DNA of 16,542 bases from JBFELU01 sp041551965 (GCA_041551965.1 JBFELU010000057.1:1-16542); one strand, 5' to 3'. Counted from the stretch's first letter, positions 1 to 9,643 are shown. Numbers and translations are program-made. The notes: generated by a model not told the origin, from the sequence alone.

Positions 1-850
1 GGCCCGGACCGGTGTCGTGGGGCTCGTTCCGACCATGGGCTTCCTGCACGAGGGACACCTGTCGTTGATAAGCGCCGCCCGGGAAGCCTCCGACACGGTG
101 CTGGTCAGCCTCTTTGTGAATCCCCTCCAGTTCGACCGGCTCAACGACCTCGATGCGTATCCCCGCGACGAGGAACGCGATGCATCGCTGGCGGCGGCCG
201 CCGGCACCGACGTGCTGTTCGCCCCGACCGTCGACGAGGTCTACCCGGTGGCGCCGCTGACCCGAGTCACCGTTGACGGGGTCTCGGAGGCGATGGAGGG
301 AGTTCATCGTCCGGGCCACTTCGAGGGGGTGGCCACAGTGGTGGCGAAGCTGCTGGCCGGGACGATCCCGGACCTCGCCGTCTTCGGCCGCAAGGATGCC
401 CAGCAGCTCGCGGTGGTGCGGCGCATGACGGCCGACCTGTCGTTCCCCACCGAGATTCGCGGTGCACCGACGGTTCGAGAGAGGGATGGTCTGGCGCTCT
501 CGAGTCGCAACGTGCGTCTCGATCCGGGGCTGCGACCGGCGGCGCTGTCACTCTCGGAAGGGCTGATGGCGGCGGCGGATGCGGCCGAGAGCGGTGAAAC
601 GGCGGCCGCGGTGCTGTGCGGCATCGTGGAAGAGCACCTCGATGCGGCGGTACGACCCGATTACGTCGAGTTGGCCGACGCCGGGGAGGTCCGGCCGATC
701 GCAAGACTCGACCGGCCGGCGTTTCTCGCGGTGGCGGCCTTCGTCGGAGGCGTGCGGCTCATCGACAACGTGTGGTTGTGGCCGGGGGGAGAAGCGGACC
801 GCGGCGTCCGTCTCGAGACCGAATCGATCCTGTACGGAGGGAGTGACTGA
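1..850 (+). CDS. panC: Pantothenate synthetase PanC, 5'-truncated by the window edge
   Basis: Joins pantoate and beta-alanine, using ATP, to make pantothenate (vitamin B5) in the cytosol. The frame is open from base 2. A GTG at 17 is available but lies inside the conserved core, because the family normally has about 25-30 residues before the VPTMG motif; the true start is therefore upstream of the window. Visible motifs are PTMGFLHEGHL (the HIGH-type nucleotide-binding signature), FGRKDAQQLAVVRRM (substrate/ATP site), RERDGLALSSRN (the KMSKS-like loop) and a C-terminal GGVRLIDN. These are diagnostic for PanC. The TGA stop overlaps the coaX ATG by one base, so the two genes are very likely co-transcribed and translationally coupled. 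No panD gene lies between them, unlike in mycobacteria. Confidence 0.96.
   Translation, partial: ARTGVVGLVPTMGFLHEGHLSLISAAREASDTVLVSLFVNPLQFDRLNDLDAYPRDEERDASLAAAAGTDVLFAPTVDEVYPVAPLTRVTVDGVSEAMEGVHRPGHFEGVATVVAKLLAGTIPDLAVFGRKDAQQLAVVRRMTADLSFPTEIRGAPTVRERDGLALSSRNVRLDPGLRPAALSLSEGLMAAADAAESGETAAAVLCGIVEEHLDAAVRPDYVELADAGEVRPIARLDRPAFLAVAAFVGGVRLIDNVWLWPGGEADRGVRLETESILYGGSD
837..844 (+). promoter_or_regulatory. Ribosome binding site for coaX
   Basis: GGAGGGAG lies five bases before the coaX ATG at 850, inside the last codons of panC. It fixes the coaX start and supports coupled translation. Confidence 0.7.
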
Positions 851-1626
851 TGCTGCTGGTCGTGGACGTCGGGAACACGCAGACGGTGATGGGCCTCTTC
901 GACGGGGCCGATCTCATCGACCAATGGCGACTGTCCACGGTGAGGGAACGGACCGCCGACGAGTACAAGCTCTTCCTCGAAGGCCTCTTGCGTCAGGACG
1001 GCCACCACGTCGAGGAGGTCACCGGAGTGGCACTCTCGTCGGTGGTACCGATGGCGAAGGAGGCGATGATCGCGGTGGCTCGGGAGCTGATCAACGGGCA
1101 GGCGGTGGTGGTGGGACCCGGGGTCAAGACCGGCATGGCCATCAGAATCGACAATCCTCACGAGGTGGGGGCCGACCGGGTGGTCAACTCGGTGGCCGCG
1201 GCCTCGAAGTACGGGACGCCGGTGATCTCCGTGGACTTCGGCACCTCCACCAACTTCGACGTCGTCGATGGCGAGGGCTGTTATGTCGGCGGATCTATCG
1301 CTCCGGGGCTCGAGGTCTCGGAGGACGCGCTGATCGCGGCGACCGCCGCCCTGCGGTCGGTCGAGATGAGGGAGCCGCGGTCGGTGGTCGGAAAGTCGAC
1401 GGTCGAGGCGATGCAGAGCGGCCTCCTCTACGGGCACGCCGGGATGGTCGACGGGATCGTGGGACGCATGCGGGCCGAGGTCGACGTCGACACCCCTGTG
1501 GTCGCCACCGGCGGCCTGGCCTCTACCATCGTGCCCCACTGCCGGTCCGTGGAGATCGTGGACGACCGGTTGACGCTCGACGGGCTGCGCATGATCTACG
1601 ACATGAATGTGGGAGACGACGGATGA
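850..1626 (+). CDS. coaX: Type III pantothenate kinase
   Basis: Phosphorylates pantothenate to 4'-phosphopantothenate, the first committed step of coenzyme A synthesis, directly using the product of the upstream panC enzyme. The 258-residue length is normal for CoaX. The N-terminal DVGNT at residues 6-10 is the ASKHA-fold phosphate-binding motif. GADR at 107-110 carries the Asp expected as catalytic base (D109), and DFGTSTNFDVV from 129 is the second ASKHA signature, followed by the GGSIAPGL substrate-site motif. The start overlaps the panC stop and the end overlaps the lysS start (ATGA), placing it in the middle of a coupled operon. Type III kinases are typically not feedback-inhibited by CoA and require a monovalent cation; this is family knowledge, not seen here. 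Confidence 0.96.
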   Translation: MLLVVDVGNTQTVMGLFDGADLIDQWRLSTVRERTADEYKLFLEGLLRQDGHHVEEVTGVALSSVVPMAKEAMIAVARELINGQAVVVGPGVKTGMAIRIDNPHEVGADRVVNSVAAASKYGTPVISVDFGTSTNFDVVDGEGCYVGGSIAPGLEVSEDALIAATAALRSVEMREPRSVVGKSTVEAMQSGLLYGHAGMVDGIVGRMRAEVDVDTPVVATGGLASTIVPHCRSVEIVDDRLTLDGLRMIYDMNVGDDG

Positions 1627-3119
1627 CGGACGAGGCGTCCGACGGTCTGGAGGAGCATCGGCTCACGGCGGTGCGGCTCGCCAAGCTCGATGCCATGCGG
1701 GCTGCCGGTGTGGACCCCTACCCGGTGCGGTTTGAGCCGACGGCGACGGCTGCGGCGCTGGTCGCCGACCACGGCGAGATCGGCCCCGGTGACGAGACCG
1801 GGGTGACAGCCACCGTCGCCGGCCGACTGATGGGCAAGCGAATCATGGGCAAGATCGCCTTCGGGGTGCTGCAGGACCGCACCGGGACGATCCAGCTGTT
1901 CGCCGACACCGGCCTTCTCGGGGACCGCTTCGCCGGCTTCGAAGACCTCGATCTCGGTGATTGGGTCGGGGCCTCGGGAGAGGTGGTCAAGACCAGGAAG
2001 GGCGAGTTGAGCGTCCGGATCGACGAGTTCGTCCTGCTCGCCAAGGCGGTCCGTCCCCTGCCGGAGAAGTGGCACGGGCTCCAGGACGTGGAGACTCGCC
2101 ATCGCCGGCGTTACCTGGACCTGGTGGTCAACGAGGAGGCGCGGCGTGTGATGCAGGTCCGCAGCGCCACCATCGATGCACTCCGTTCGGCCTTTCGTGA
2201 CCGCGGCTTCCTCGAGGTCGAGACGCCGGTCCTGCAGCCGATTCCCGGCGGCGGCATGGCCCGGCCCTTCGAGACCCACCACAACGCGCTCGACGTCGAC
2301 GTGTATCTCAGGATCGCCGTGGAGCTGTACCTGAAACGGCTCGTGGTCGGCGGGGTGGAGCGGGTCTTCGAGATCGCCCGGACCTTTCGCAACGAAGGCG
2401 TGTCGCCCCGCCACAACCCGGAATTCACGATGCTCGAGGCGTATCAGGCCTACGCCGACTACCTCGACGTCATCGATCTCCTCGAGGAGGTGATCCCCTT
2501 CGTCGCCGAGACCGTCGCCGGTGGTACGGAGCTCACCTTCGGCGGCCGAACCCTGTCCATGGCGGCGCCGTGGCGCCGCATCCGCTACGTCGACTCGTGC
2601 GCCGAGGCAACCGGGATCGGGTGGCGCCTCGACATGCCGCTCGACGACGCCCGCCGGGAAGCATCGGCTCTCGGGATCGACGTCCAGCCGGGGTGGGGGG
2701 TCGGCAAGATCGTGGCCGAGGTGTTCGAGGCCCGGGTCGAGCCCGATCTGTGGGATCCCACCGTGGTGATGGATTTCCCGGTCGAGATCTCTCCGCTGGC
2801 GCGGCGGCATCGCGACGATCCCCTCCTCGTCGAGCGCTTCGAGGTGATCGTGGCAGGGCGGGAGATCGCCAATGCCTTCTCCGAGCTCAACGATCCGGTG
2901 GAGCAACGCCGCCGATTCGAGGTCCAGGCGGAGGCCCGCCGAGCCGGTGATCTGGAGGCCCATCCGATGGACGAGGACTTCCTCCGGGCGCTGGAGTACG
3001 GGATGCCGCCCACCGGCGGCCTCGGCATCGGGGTCGATCGGCTGGTGATGCTCTTGACGGGGCAGGAGAGCATCCGCGAGGTGATTCTCTTCCCGGCGAT
3101 GCGGCCCGAGGAGGGCTGA
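1623..3119 (+). CDS. lysS: Lysine--tRNA ligase, class II
   Basis: Attaches lysine to tRNA-Lys in the cytosol. I choose the ATG at 1623, which overlaps the coaX stop and has GGGAG seven bases upstream; the frame is open further upstream but that part is antisense-like and non-homologous. The 498-residue protein has an N-terminal OB-fold anticodon-binding domain (about 62-140, with GRLMGKRIMGKIAFGVLQD), then the class II catalytic core: motif 1 around 195-215 (FLEVETPVLQPIPGG), motif 2 around 246-275 (FEIARTFRNEG ... HNPEFTMLEAY), and motif 3 at 465-474 (GGLGIGVDRL). The lysine-pocket sequence REIANAFSELNDP is present, which separates it from aspartyl and asparaginyl enzymes. It is complete, with no missing key residues. 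It ends two bases from the convergent polyprenyl synthase gene, with no room for a terminator. Confidence 0.97.
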   Translation: MTDEASDGLEEHRLTAVRLAKLDAMRAAGVDPYPVRFEPTATAAALVADHGEIGPGDETGVTATVAGRLMGKRIMGKIAFGVLQDRTGTIQLFADTGLLGDRFAGFEDLDLGDWVGASGEVVKTRKGELSVRIDEFVLLAKAVRPLPEKWHGLQDVETRHRRRYLDLVVNEEARRVMQVRSATIDALRSAFRDRGFLEVETPVLQPIPGGGMARPFETHHNALDVDVYLRIAVELYLKRLVVGGVERVFEIARTFRNEGVSPRHNPEFTMLEAYQAYADYLDVIDLLEEVIPFVAETVAGGTELTFGGRTLSMAAPWRRIRYVDSCAEATGIGWRLDMPLDDARREASALGIDVQPGWGVGKIVAEVFEARVEPDLWDPTVVMDFPVEISPLARRHRDDPLLVERFEVIVAGREIANAFSELNDPVEQRRRFEVQAEARRAGDLEAHPMDEDFLRALEYGMPPTGGLGIGVDRLVMLLTGQESIREVILFPAMRPEEG

Positions 3120-3121
3120 GG

Positions 3122-4117
3122 TCAGAAGCGGACGGCGGCGTCGACGCGATCGACGAGGTACTCACCCAGCCGTCGGAACACCTTGGTGACCTCCCGCTCG
3201 GGCAGATCGGCCACCGCCGCTTCGGCCCGGGCGATCCGGTCCCGGGTCTCGGAAAGGGCTCGTTCGACGTGGCCGCCTTCCCGGACCAGCGCCAGCACCC
3301 GCTCCACCGTCTCGGCCGGATACGGCCGGCCCCGCTCCAGGAGGGCCCGAACTTCGTCTCCATCGGGGCCCGCCAGCGCCGAGAGGACCGGGAGCGTGAA
3401 CGTGCCTTCACCGATATCAGACCCGGCCGGCTTGCCCAGGAACTCCTCGGTGGCGATCACATCGAGGATGTCGTCGGTGAGCTGGAACACCATGCCCACC
3501 TCGTGGCCCCAGCGGGTGGCGGCCTCCACGGCGTCGGCTGAGGCATCCGCCGCCATCGCTCCGAGGCGCGCCGAGGTGGCGATGAGGCTCGCCGTCTTCA
3601 GCTCGATCACCCGGTAGTAGCGGTCCGGGCCGTGGTCGATATCGTCGACGAGCTGGAGCTCCAGGACCTGGCCCTCGCAGAGGGCGGCGTAGGTGCGGGC
3701 GAGCAGCTCGACCGCCTCGCGGCCCAGGGGTGCGGCCACCTCCGAGGCCCGGGCGAGGAGGAAATCGCCGGCCAGGATGGCCACGGTGTTCGACCAGTTG
3801 GCGTTGACCGATTCGGTGCCCCGCCGGCTCTCGGCCTCGTCGATGACGTCGTCGTGGTAGAGGGACCCGAGATGGACGAGCTCCACCGCGACGCCGGCGG
3901 CGACGGGGTCCTCTCCGGGCTTGTCGCCGAGCTCCGCGGCCACTTGGGCGAGGAGGGGGCGGTAGCGCTTTCCTCCGGCTCCGAGTAGGTGCTGGGCGAT
4001 CTCCGTGAGAAACGGGTCGTCGGAGGTGCTGGCTCGGTAGAGGCCTCGTTCGACCGCCTCGAGGCGCGCCCACACCCGATCGATCGGCACGAGATCTCGG
4101 ATGAGGGGCTGCTCCAC
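3122..4117 (-). CDS. Long-chain trans-polyprenyl diphosphate synthase
   Basis: Extends allylic diphosphates with isopentenyl diphosphate to make a long all-trans prenyl chain, most likely the menaquinone side chain. The 331-residue protein has GGKRYRP at 48-54, the first aspartate-rich motif DDVID at 89-93, KTASLIATSARLG from about 174, and the second aspartate-rich motif FQLTDDILD with DDxxD at 215-219, followed by GKPAGSDIGEGTFTLP. The layout fits the HepT/IspB/GrcC class; chain length cannot be read reliably from the sequence. The start is GTG (CAC at 4115-4117 on the + strand), with GGGAG (4123-4127) five bases upstream. It is transcribed alone, convergent with lysS and divergent from clpC. 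No other menaquinone genes are visible in the window. Confidence 0.93.
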   Translation of the reverse strand: MEQPLIRDLVPIDRVWARLEAVERGLYRASTSDDPFLTEIAQHLLGAGGKRYRPLLAQVAAELGDKPGEDPVAAGVAVELVHLGSLYHDDVIDEAESRRGTESVNANWSNTVAILAGDFLLARASEVAAPLGREAVELLARTYAALCEGQVLELQLVDDIDHGPDRYYRVIELKTASLIATSARLGAMAADASADAVEAATRWGHEVGMVFQLTDDILDVIATEEFLGKPAGSDIGEGTFTLPVLSALAGPDGDEVRALLERGRPYPAETVERVLALVREGGHVERALSETRDRIARAEAAVADLPEREVTKVFRRLGEYLVDRVDAAVRF

Positions 4118-4159
4118 GGGGACTCCCGAGAGGTTGGTCGGGATGGTAGCGGTCGGCTC

Positions 4160-4188
4160 ACATCAACCCGCATCTGGAGGATCCTCAA
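4160..4188 (-). promoter_or_regulatory. Candidate promoter for the polyprenyl synthase gene
   Basis: Read on the minus strand, TTGAGG (4183-4188) and TGATGT (4160-4165) are 17 bases apart, about 40-65 bases before the GTG start. The -10 match is poor. The -35 overlaps the perfect palindrome GAGGATCCTC (4177-4186). The call is weak and rests on spacing and position only. Confidence 0.28.
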
Positions 4189-4218
4189 GGGACGGCGCCT
4201 TCTATCCGACTGAGAATC

Positions 4219-4248
4219 AGGGCCGGCGAGGGGCGCCGGAGAGGCCCT
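4219..4248. other. Stem-loop in the polyprenyl synthase/clpC divergent region
   Basis: CCGGCG (4223-4228) and CGCCGG (4234-4239) pair around the loop AGGGG. AGGG (4219-4222) can add four pairs with CCCT (4245-4248) across a five-base bulge. It lies directly upstream of the proposed clpC -35 element, so it is outside the clpC transcript. It could insulate the two divergent units or be a protein-binding site; it has no T-tract. Confidence 0.4.
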
Positions 4249-4249
4249 C

Positions 4250-4276
4250 TTGCTTGCGACGGGCCACCGCTATAGT
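4250..4276 (+). promoter_or_regulatory. Candidate clpC promoter
   Basis: TATAGT (4271-4276) is a good -10 match. TTGCTT (4250-4255) can serve as a -35 with a short 15-base spacer. The predicted transcript would start near 4283, giving a leader of about 45 bases before the TTG start. I looked for CIRCE and HAIR repeats and for a clear ClgR box and found none. Confidence 0.45.
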
Positions 4277-4313
4277 CACAGGGGCGCCTCCGAGCAGGCG
4301 CCATTGACGTGTC

Positions 4314-4318
4314 GGGAG
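4314..4318 (+). promoter_or_regulatory. Ribosome binding site deciding the clpC TTG start
   Basis: GGGAG is nine bases before the TTG at 4328. The encoded protein then begins with Met-FERFTDRARR, the usual ClpC N-terminus, so this site selects TTG 4328 over an ATG-less upstream extension. Confidence 0.65.
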
Positions 4319-4327
4319 ACGAGAGTT

Positions 4328-6832
<2,505 letters not shown>

Positions 6833-6843
6833 TCTCGGCCCGG

Positions 6844-6870
6844 TTGCACTCCTGCCGGTGTGTCTAGACT
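6844..6870 (+). promoter_or_regulatory. Candidate promoter of the BMP transport operon
   Basis: TTGCAC (6844-6849) and TAGACT (6865-6870), with a 15-base spacer, lie in the 92-base gap after clpC. They predict a start near 6877 and a leader of about 48 bases. No convincing terminator for clpC precedes it. Confidence 0.45.
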
Positions 6871-6885
6871 CGCTTACGGGCGAGT
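6868..6885. promoter_or_regulatory. Inverted repeat at the predicted transcription start (possible operator)
   Basis: ACTCGC (6868-6873), spacer TTACGG, GCGAGT (6880-6885): perfect six-base arms overlapping the -10 element and centred on the predicted start. The position suits a repressor site; it could also be a small 5' hairpin. Confidence 0.35.
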
Positions 6886-6907
6886 ATCGCCCCCTACATC
6901 CGAGATC

Positions 6908-6915
6908 GGGAGGAG
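6908..6915 (+). promoter_or_regulatory. Strong ribosome binding site for the BMP lipoprotein
   Basis: GGGAGGAG, nine bases before the ATG at 6925, is the strongest Shine-Dalgarno match in the transport operon, consistent with high output of the binding protein. Confidence 0.65.
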
Positions 6916-6924
6916 TCAATCTCG

Positions 6925-8040
6925 ATGAGAAACAGGCGATTTATCTATGTTGTCGCGCTTCTTGCGGCCTTCATGCTCGTGGTGGCGGCTTGCGGGGATG
7001 ATGACGACGACGACGCGACCGACACCGGCGTGGGTACGGATCTACTGGCTCAGTGTGCCGACGATTCGTCGCTTGGCGAAGACGTCATGGTTGGCATGGC
7101 GTTCGACATCGGCGGGCGCGGCGACCTCTCGTTCAACGATCTGGCCGCCAGGGCATACGACCAGACGATGGCGGGCTGTGGCTTCACCGGAGACGAGCTG
7201 GCGCCGACTGCGGGCGGGGAGAACCGGGAGGAGAACCTGCGGTTGTTGGCCGAAGCCGGCCACAACTTCATCATCGCCAATGGATTCGCGTTCAACCAGA
7301 ACGTGGGTCGCGTGGCGCAGGAGTTCCCCGACGTCACCTTTGCGATCACCGACGACTGTGCCCTGGATGAGAACTTTGCGGTTCTCGACCTGGAGAACGT
7401 CGCGTGCATGTTGTTCGCCGAGGAGCAGGGCTCGTTCCTGGTCGGAGTGGCTGCCGCGTTGAAGACCGAGGCGGACACCCTCGGCTTCATCGGTGGCGTT
7501 GCCACGCCGCTCATCCTCAAGTTCCAGGCGGGCTTCGAAGCCGGAGTCGCCGCCATCGATCCCAACATCACCGTGTTGGTTCGGTACCTGACCGAAGCCC
7601 CGAACTTCGACGGGTTCGTCTCGCCGGAGTTGGGGAAGGAAGCAGCGCTGGCACTGTACGACCAGGGCGCCGACATCGTGTACCACGCCGCCGGGCTGTC
7701 CGGCCTCGGCCTCTTCGAGGCCGCCAAGGAGGTCAGCGACACCACCGGTGAGAAGGTGTGGGCCATCGGTGTCGATTCCGATCAGTACAACGCGGTCGCT
7801 CCGGAACTGCAGGAGTTCATCCTCACGTCGATGCTGAAGCGCGTCGACCTCGCGGTGGCGACCACCGTGCAGGACTTCCTGGCGGGCGAGTTCCAGCCGG
7901 GGATCAGCCGGTTCGACCTCGCGGTGGAGGGCGTCGGCTACTCGACGACGGGCGGCTTCATCGACGACATCACCGACGAGATCAACGAGTGGTCGGAACA
8001 GATCGCCAGCGGTGAGATCGTGGTCCCGACCGAGCCGTAG
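6925..8040 (+). CDS. BMP-family substrate-binding lipoprotein (probable nucleoside ABC importer)
   Basis: Membrane-anchored binding protein that captures the ligand and delivers it to the permeases encoded downstream. The 371-residue product has a basic start (MRNRR), a hydrophobic segment at 7-22 and a lipobox VVAAC with the lipidated Cys at 23. An unusual run of six aspartates (25-30) follows directly. The BMP domain (PF02608 type) begins near residue 53 with VGMAFDIGGRGDLSFNDLA; later segments are GGVATPLILKFQAGFEAGV, YHAAGLSGLGLFEAAKE and VWAIGVDSDQY, which line the hinge and pocket in this family. Characterised BMP transporters with this gene order (NupN-OPQ and relatives) carry purine or broad-range nucleosides, but the ligand cannot be fixed from the sequence; autoinducer-2-like or other small ligands are alternatives. 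Confidence 0.9.
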   Translation: MRNRRFIYVVALLAAFMLVVAACGDDDDDDATDTGVGTDLLAQCADDSSLGEDVMVGMAFDIGGRGDLSFNDLAARAYDQTMAGCGFTGDELAPTAGGENREENLRLLAEAGHNFIIANGFAFNQNVGRVAQEFPDVTFAITDDCALDENFAVLDLENVACMLFAEEQGSFLVGVAAALKTEADTLGFIGGVATPLILKFQAGFEAGVAAIDPNITVLVRYLTEAPNFDGFVSPELGKEAALALYDQGADIVYHAAGLSGLGLFEAAKEVSDTTGEKVWAIGVDSDQYNAVAPELQEFILTSMLKRVDLAVATTVQDFLAGEFQPGISRFDLAVEGVGYSTTGGFIDDITDEINEWSEQIASGEIVVPTEP

Positions 8041-8059
8041 GAAACGCAGGAGATAGACC

Positions 8060-8068
8060 TGCTAGTTT
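8060..8068 (+). promoter_or_regulatory. Possible internal extended -10 promoter for the ATPase and permease genes
   Basis: TGCTAGTTT fits the extended -10 pattern TGn-TAnnnT. No matching -35 is seen. A transcript would begin around 8075, within the first arm of the hairpin. Low confidence. Confidence 0.25.
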
Positions 8069-8099
8069 GCGCTGGGCCCGGTGAATCCGGGCCCAGCGC
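8069..8099 (+). terminator. Perfect 13-bp intercistronic hairpin, terminator-like or mRNA-stabilising
   Basis: GCGCTGGGCCCGG (8069-8081) and CCGGGCCCAGCGC (8087-8099) are exact reverse complements around the loop TGAAT. It lies in the 76-base gap between the BMP gene stop and the ATPase start. The downstream bases TCGTTCT are only mildly T-rich, so it is not a classical full terminator. It most likely reduces read-through into, or protects the 3' end of, the lipoprotein message, giving more binding protein than membrane parts, a known strategy in ABC importer operons. Confidence 0.75.
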
Positions 8100-8116
8100 T
8101 CGTTCTGGGGAGAGGC

Positions 8117-9643
8117 GTGGAGGAGACACCGGCCGTCGAGATGGGTGGCGTCACCAAGCGCTATCCCGGTGTGGTTGCCAACCAGGACGTGGCGCTGACG
8201 GTGATGCCCGGTGAAATCCACGCCATCGTGGGTGAGAACGGGGCGGGCAAGTCGACGCTGATGAAGATCCTGTACGGGATGGTGCACCCCGATGAGGGCA
8301 CCATCAGGGTCAATGGGGAGCACCTTTCGATGCGGTCTCCCAAGGACGCCATCGACGTCGGCATCGGAATGGTGCACCAGCACTTCATGCTGGCCGACAA
8401 CCTCACCGTCCTCGAGAACATCGTGCTGGGTTCCGAGCCGATGTCGGGGGTGGAGATCGACTTCGCCGCTGCTCGGGAACGCATCGCCGAGCTCGGGGAG
8501 ACCTACGGCCTGGTCGTCGACCCCGGCATCCTGGCCGAGGATCTGTCTGTCGGGGAGCGCCAACGCGTGGAGATCATCAAGGTGCTCTACCGCGGCGCCC
8601 GCATCCTCATCCTCGATGAGCCGACAGCGGTGCTGGTGCCCCAGGAGGTCAACGAGTTGTTCTCCTCGATGCGGGATCTCACCGGGGAGGGGCACACGGT
8701 GCTGTTCATCTCCCACAAGCTCGATGAGGTGCTCCAGATCGCCGATCGCATCACAGTGATGCGGGGTGGACACACGGTGGCGGCCGTGTCCGCTCAGGAG
8801 GTGGACTCCCGGCGCCTCGCCGAGTTGATGATCGGCTCGGAGCTCCCTTCTCCGGAAACTCGGGAGTCGACGGTGACGGAAGACGTGGCGCTGGCGGCGC
8901 GCGACATCGGGGTTCAGGACGCAACCGGGCGGTGGCTGCTGCAGGACGTCAGCTTCGAGGTCCACCGTGGCGAGATCGTGGGCATCGCCGGTGTCGAGGG
9001 GAACGGACAGCGCCCGCTGGTCGATTCGCTGCTGGGGATCGAGGCACTGGCGACCGGCAGCATCGATCTCGGTGAGGCGGAGATCACCGACCTGCCGGCG
9101 CGAACCCGCCGCGAGGCCGGCATCGGGCTGATTCCCGAGGATCGGCAGCGACAGGGACTCCTGTTGCCCTCGCCGCTCTGGGAGAACGCCGCCCTCGGGC
9201 ATCAGACCGTGGCGCCCTTTGCCAACGGACCGTGGATCGATCGCAAGGGTGCCCGGGAGAGAACCGAACGGATCATCGAAGTGTTCGATGTGCGCACCCC
9301 CGGGGTCGACGTGCCGGCGACGGCTCTCTCGGGAGGGAACCAGCAGAAGTTGGTGGTGGGGCGGGAGATCCTCGCGAAACCGAAGGTCTTGATCGCAGCA
9401 CAACCGACGCGAGGCATCGACATCGGTGCTCAGGCCGAGGTGTGGGAGCATCTCAAGGAGGCCAGGGCCGAGGGCATGGGGATCCTCTTGATCTCGGCCG
9501 ACCTCGAGGAGCTGATCGGGCTCTCCGACACGCTGTATGTGCTGTTTCGAGGACGGCTCGTCGCCCGGCTGAATCCCCGAGAAGTGACTCCCGAGATTCT
9601 CGGCTCCTACATGACGGGCGCCCAGGAGACGGCGGCGTCGTGA
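8117..9643 (+). CDS. Nucleoside-type ABC importer ATPase with two nucleotide-binding domains
   Basis: Powers the BMP importer. I choose GTG 8117 (508 residues), preceded by GGGGAGAGG; an in-frame GTG at 8081 lies in the hairpin and is unlikely, and ATG 8141 would cut conserved sequence close. NBD1 is complete: Walker A GENGAGKST at 39-47, signature LSVGE at 143-147, Walker B ILILDEP with D167/E168, and FISHKLDE. NBD2 is degenerate: GVEGNGQ (about 292-298) lacks the Walker A Lys, Walker B reads VLIAAQP (424-430) with Ala and Gln where Asp and Glu are usual, and ISADLEE lacks the switch His, while its signature LSGGNQQK (404-411) is intact. This asymmetry is typical of the YufO/NupO and RbsA/MglA families. 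The stop overlaps the next gene's GTG by four bases. Confidence 0.93.
   Translation: MEETPAVEMGGVTKRYPGVVANQDVALTVMPGEIHAIVGENGAGKSTLMKILYGMVHPDEGTIRVNGEHLSMRSPKDAIDVGIGMVHQHFMLADNLTVLENIVLGSEPMSGVEIDFAAARERIAELGETYGLVVDPGILAEDLSVGERQRVEIIKVLYRGARILILDEPTAVLVPQEVNELFSSMRDLTGEGHTVLFISHKLDEVLQIADRITVMRGGHTVAAVSAQEVDSRRLAELMIGSELPSPETRESTVTEDVALAARDIGVQDATGRWLLQDVSFEVHRGEIVGIAGVEGNGQRPLVDSLLGIEALATGSIDLGEAEITDLPARTRREAGIGLIPEDRQRQGLLLPSPLWENAALGHQTVAPFANGPWIDRKGARERTERIIEVFDVRTPGVDVPATALSGGNQQKLVVGREILAKPKVLIAAQPTRGIDIGAQAEVWEHLKEARAEGMGILLISADLEELIGLSDTLYVLFRGRLVARLNPREVTPEILGSYMTGAQETAAS

Noticed and set aside
579..1622. Long upstream extension of the lysS frame through panC and coaX
   Set aside because: Arg/Gly-rich out-of-frame translation of two real genes; the lysS ATG at 1623 has a good ribosome binding site and correct N-terminus.
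1596..2963. Minus-strand open frame of 455 codons opposite lysS
   Set aside because: It is the antisense of a complete lysyl-tRNA synthetase; its His/Asp/Leu-rich composition is the usual GC-rich mirror pattern and shows no domain.
8081..8116. GTG 8081 as the start of the ATPase gene
   Set aside because: It lies in the hairpin and lacks a ribosome binding site; GTG 8117 has GGGGAGAGG in front and matches the family N-terminus.
7982..9451. Minus-strand open frame of 489 codons opposite the ATPase gene
   Set aside because: Antisense to a fully motif-supported ABC ATPase; no recognisable protein features.
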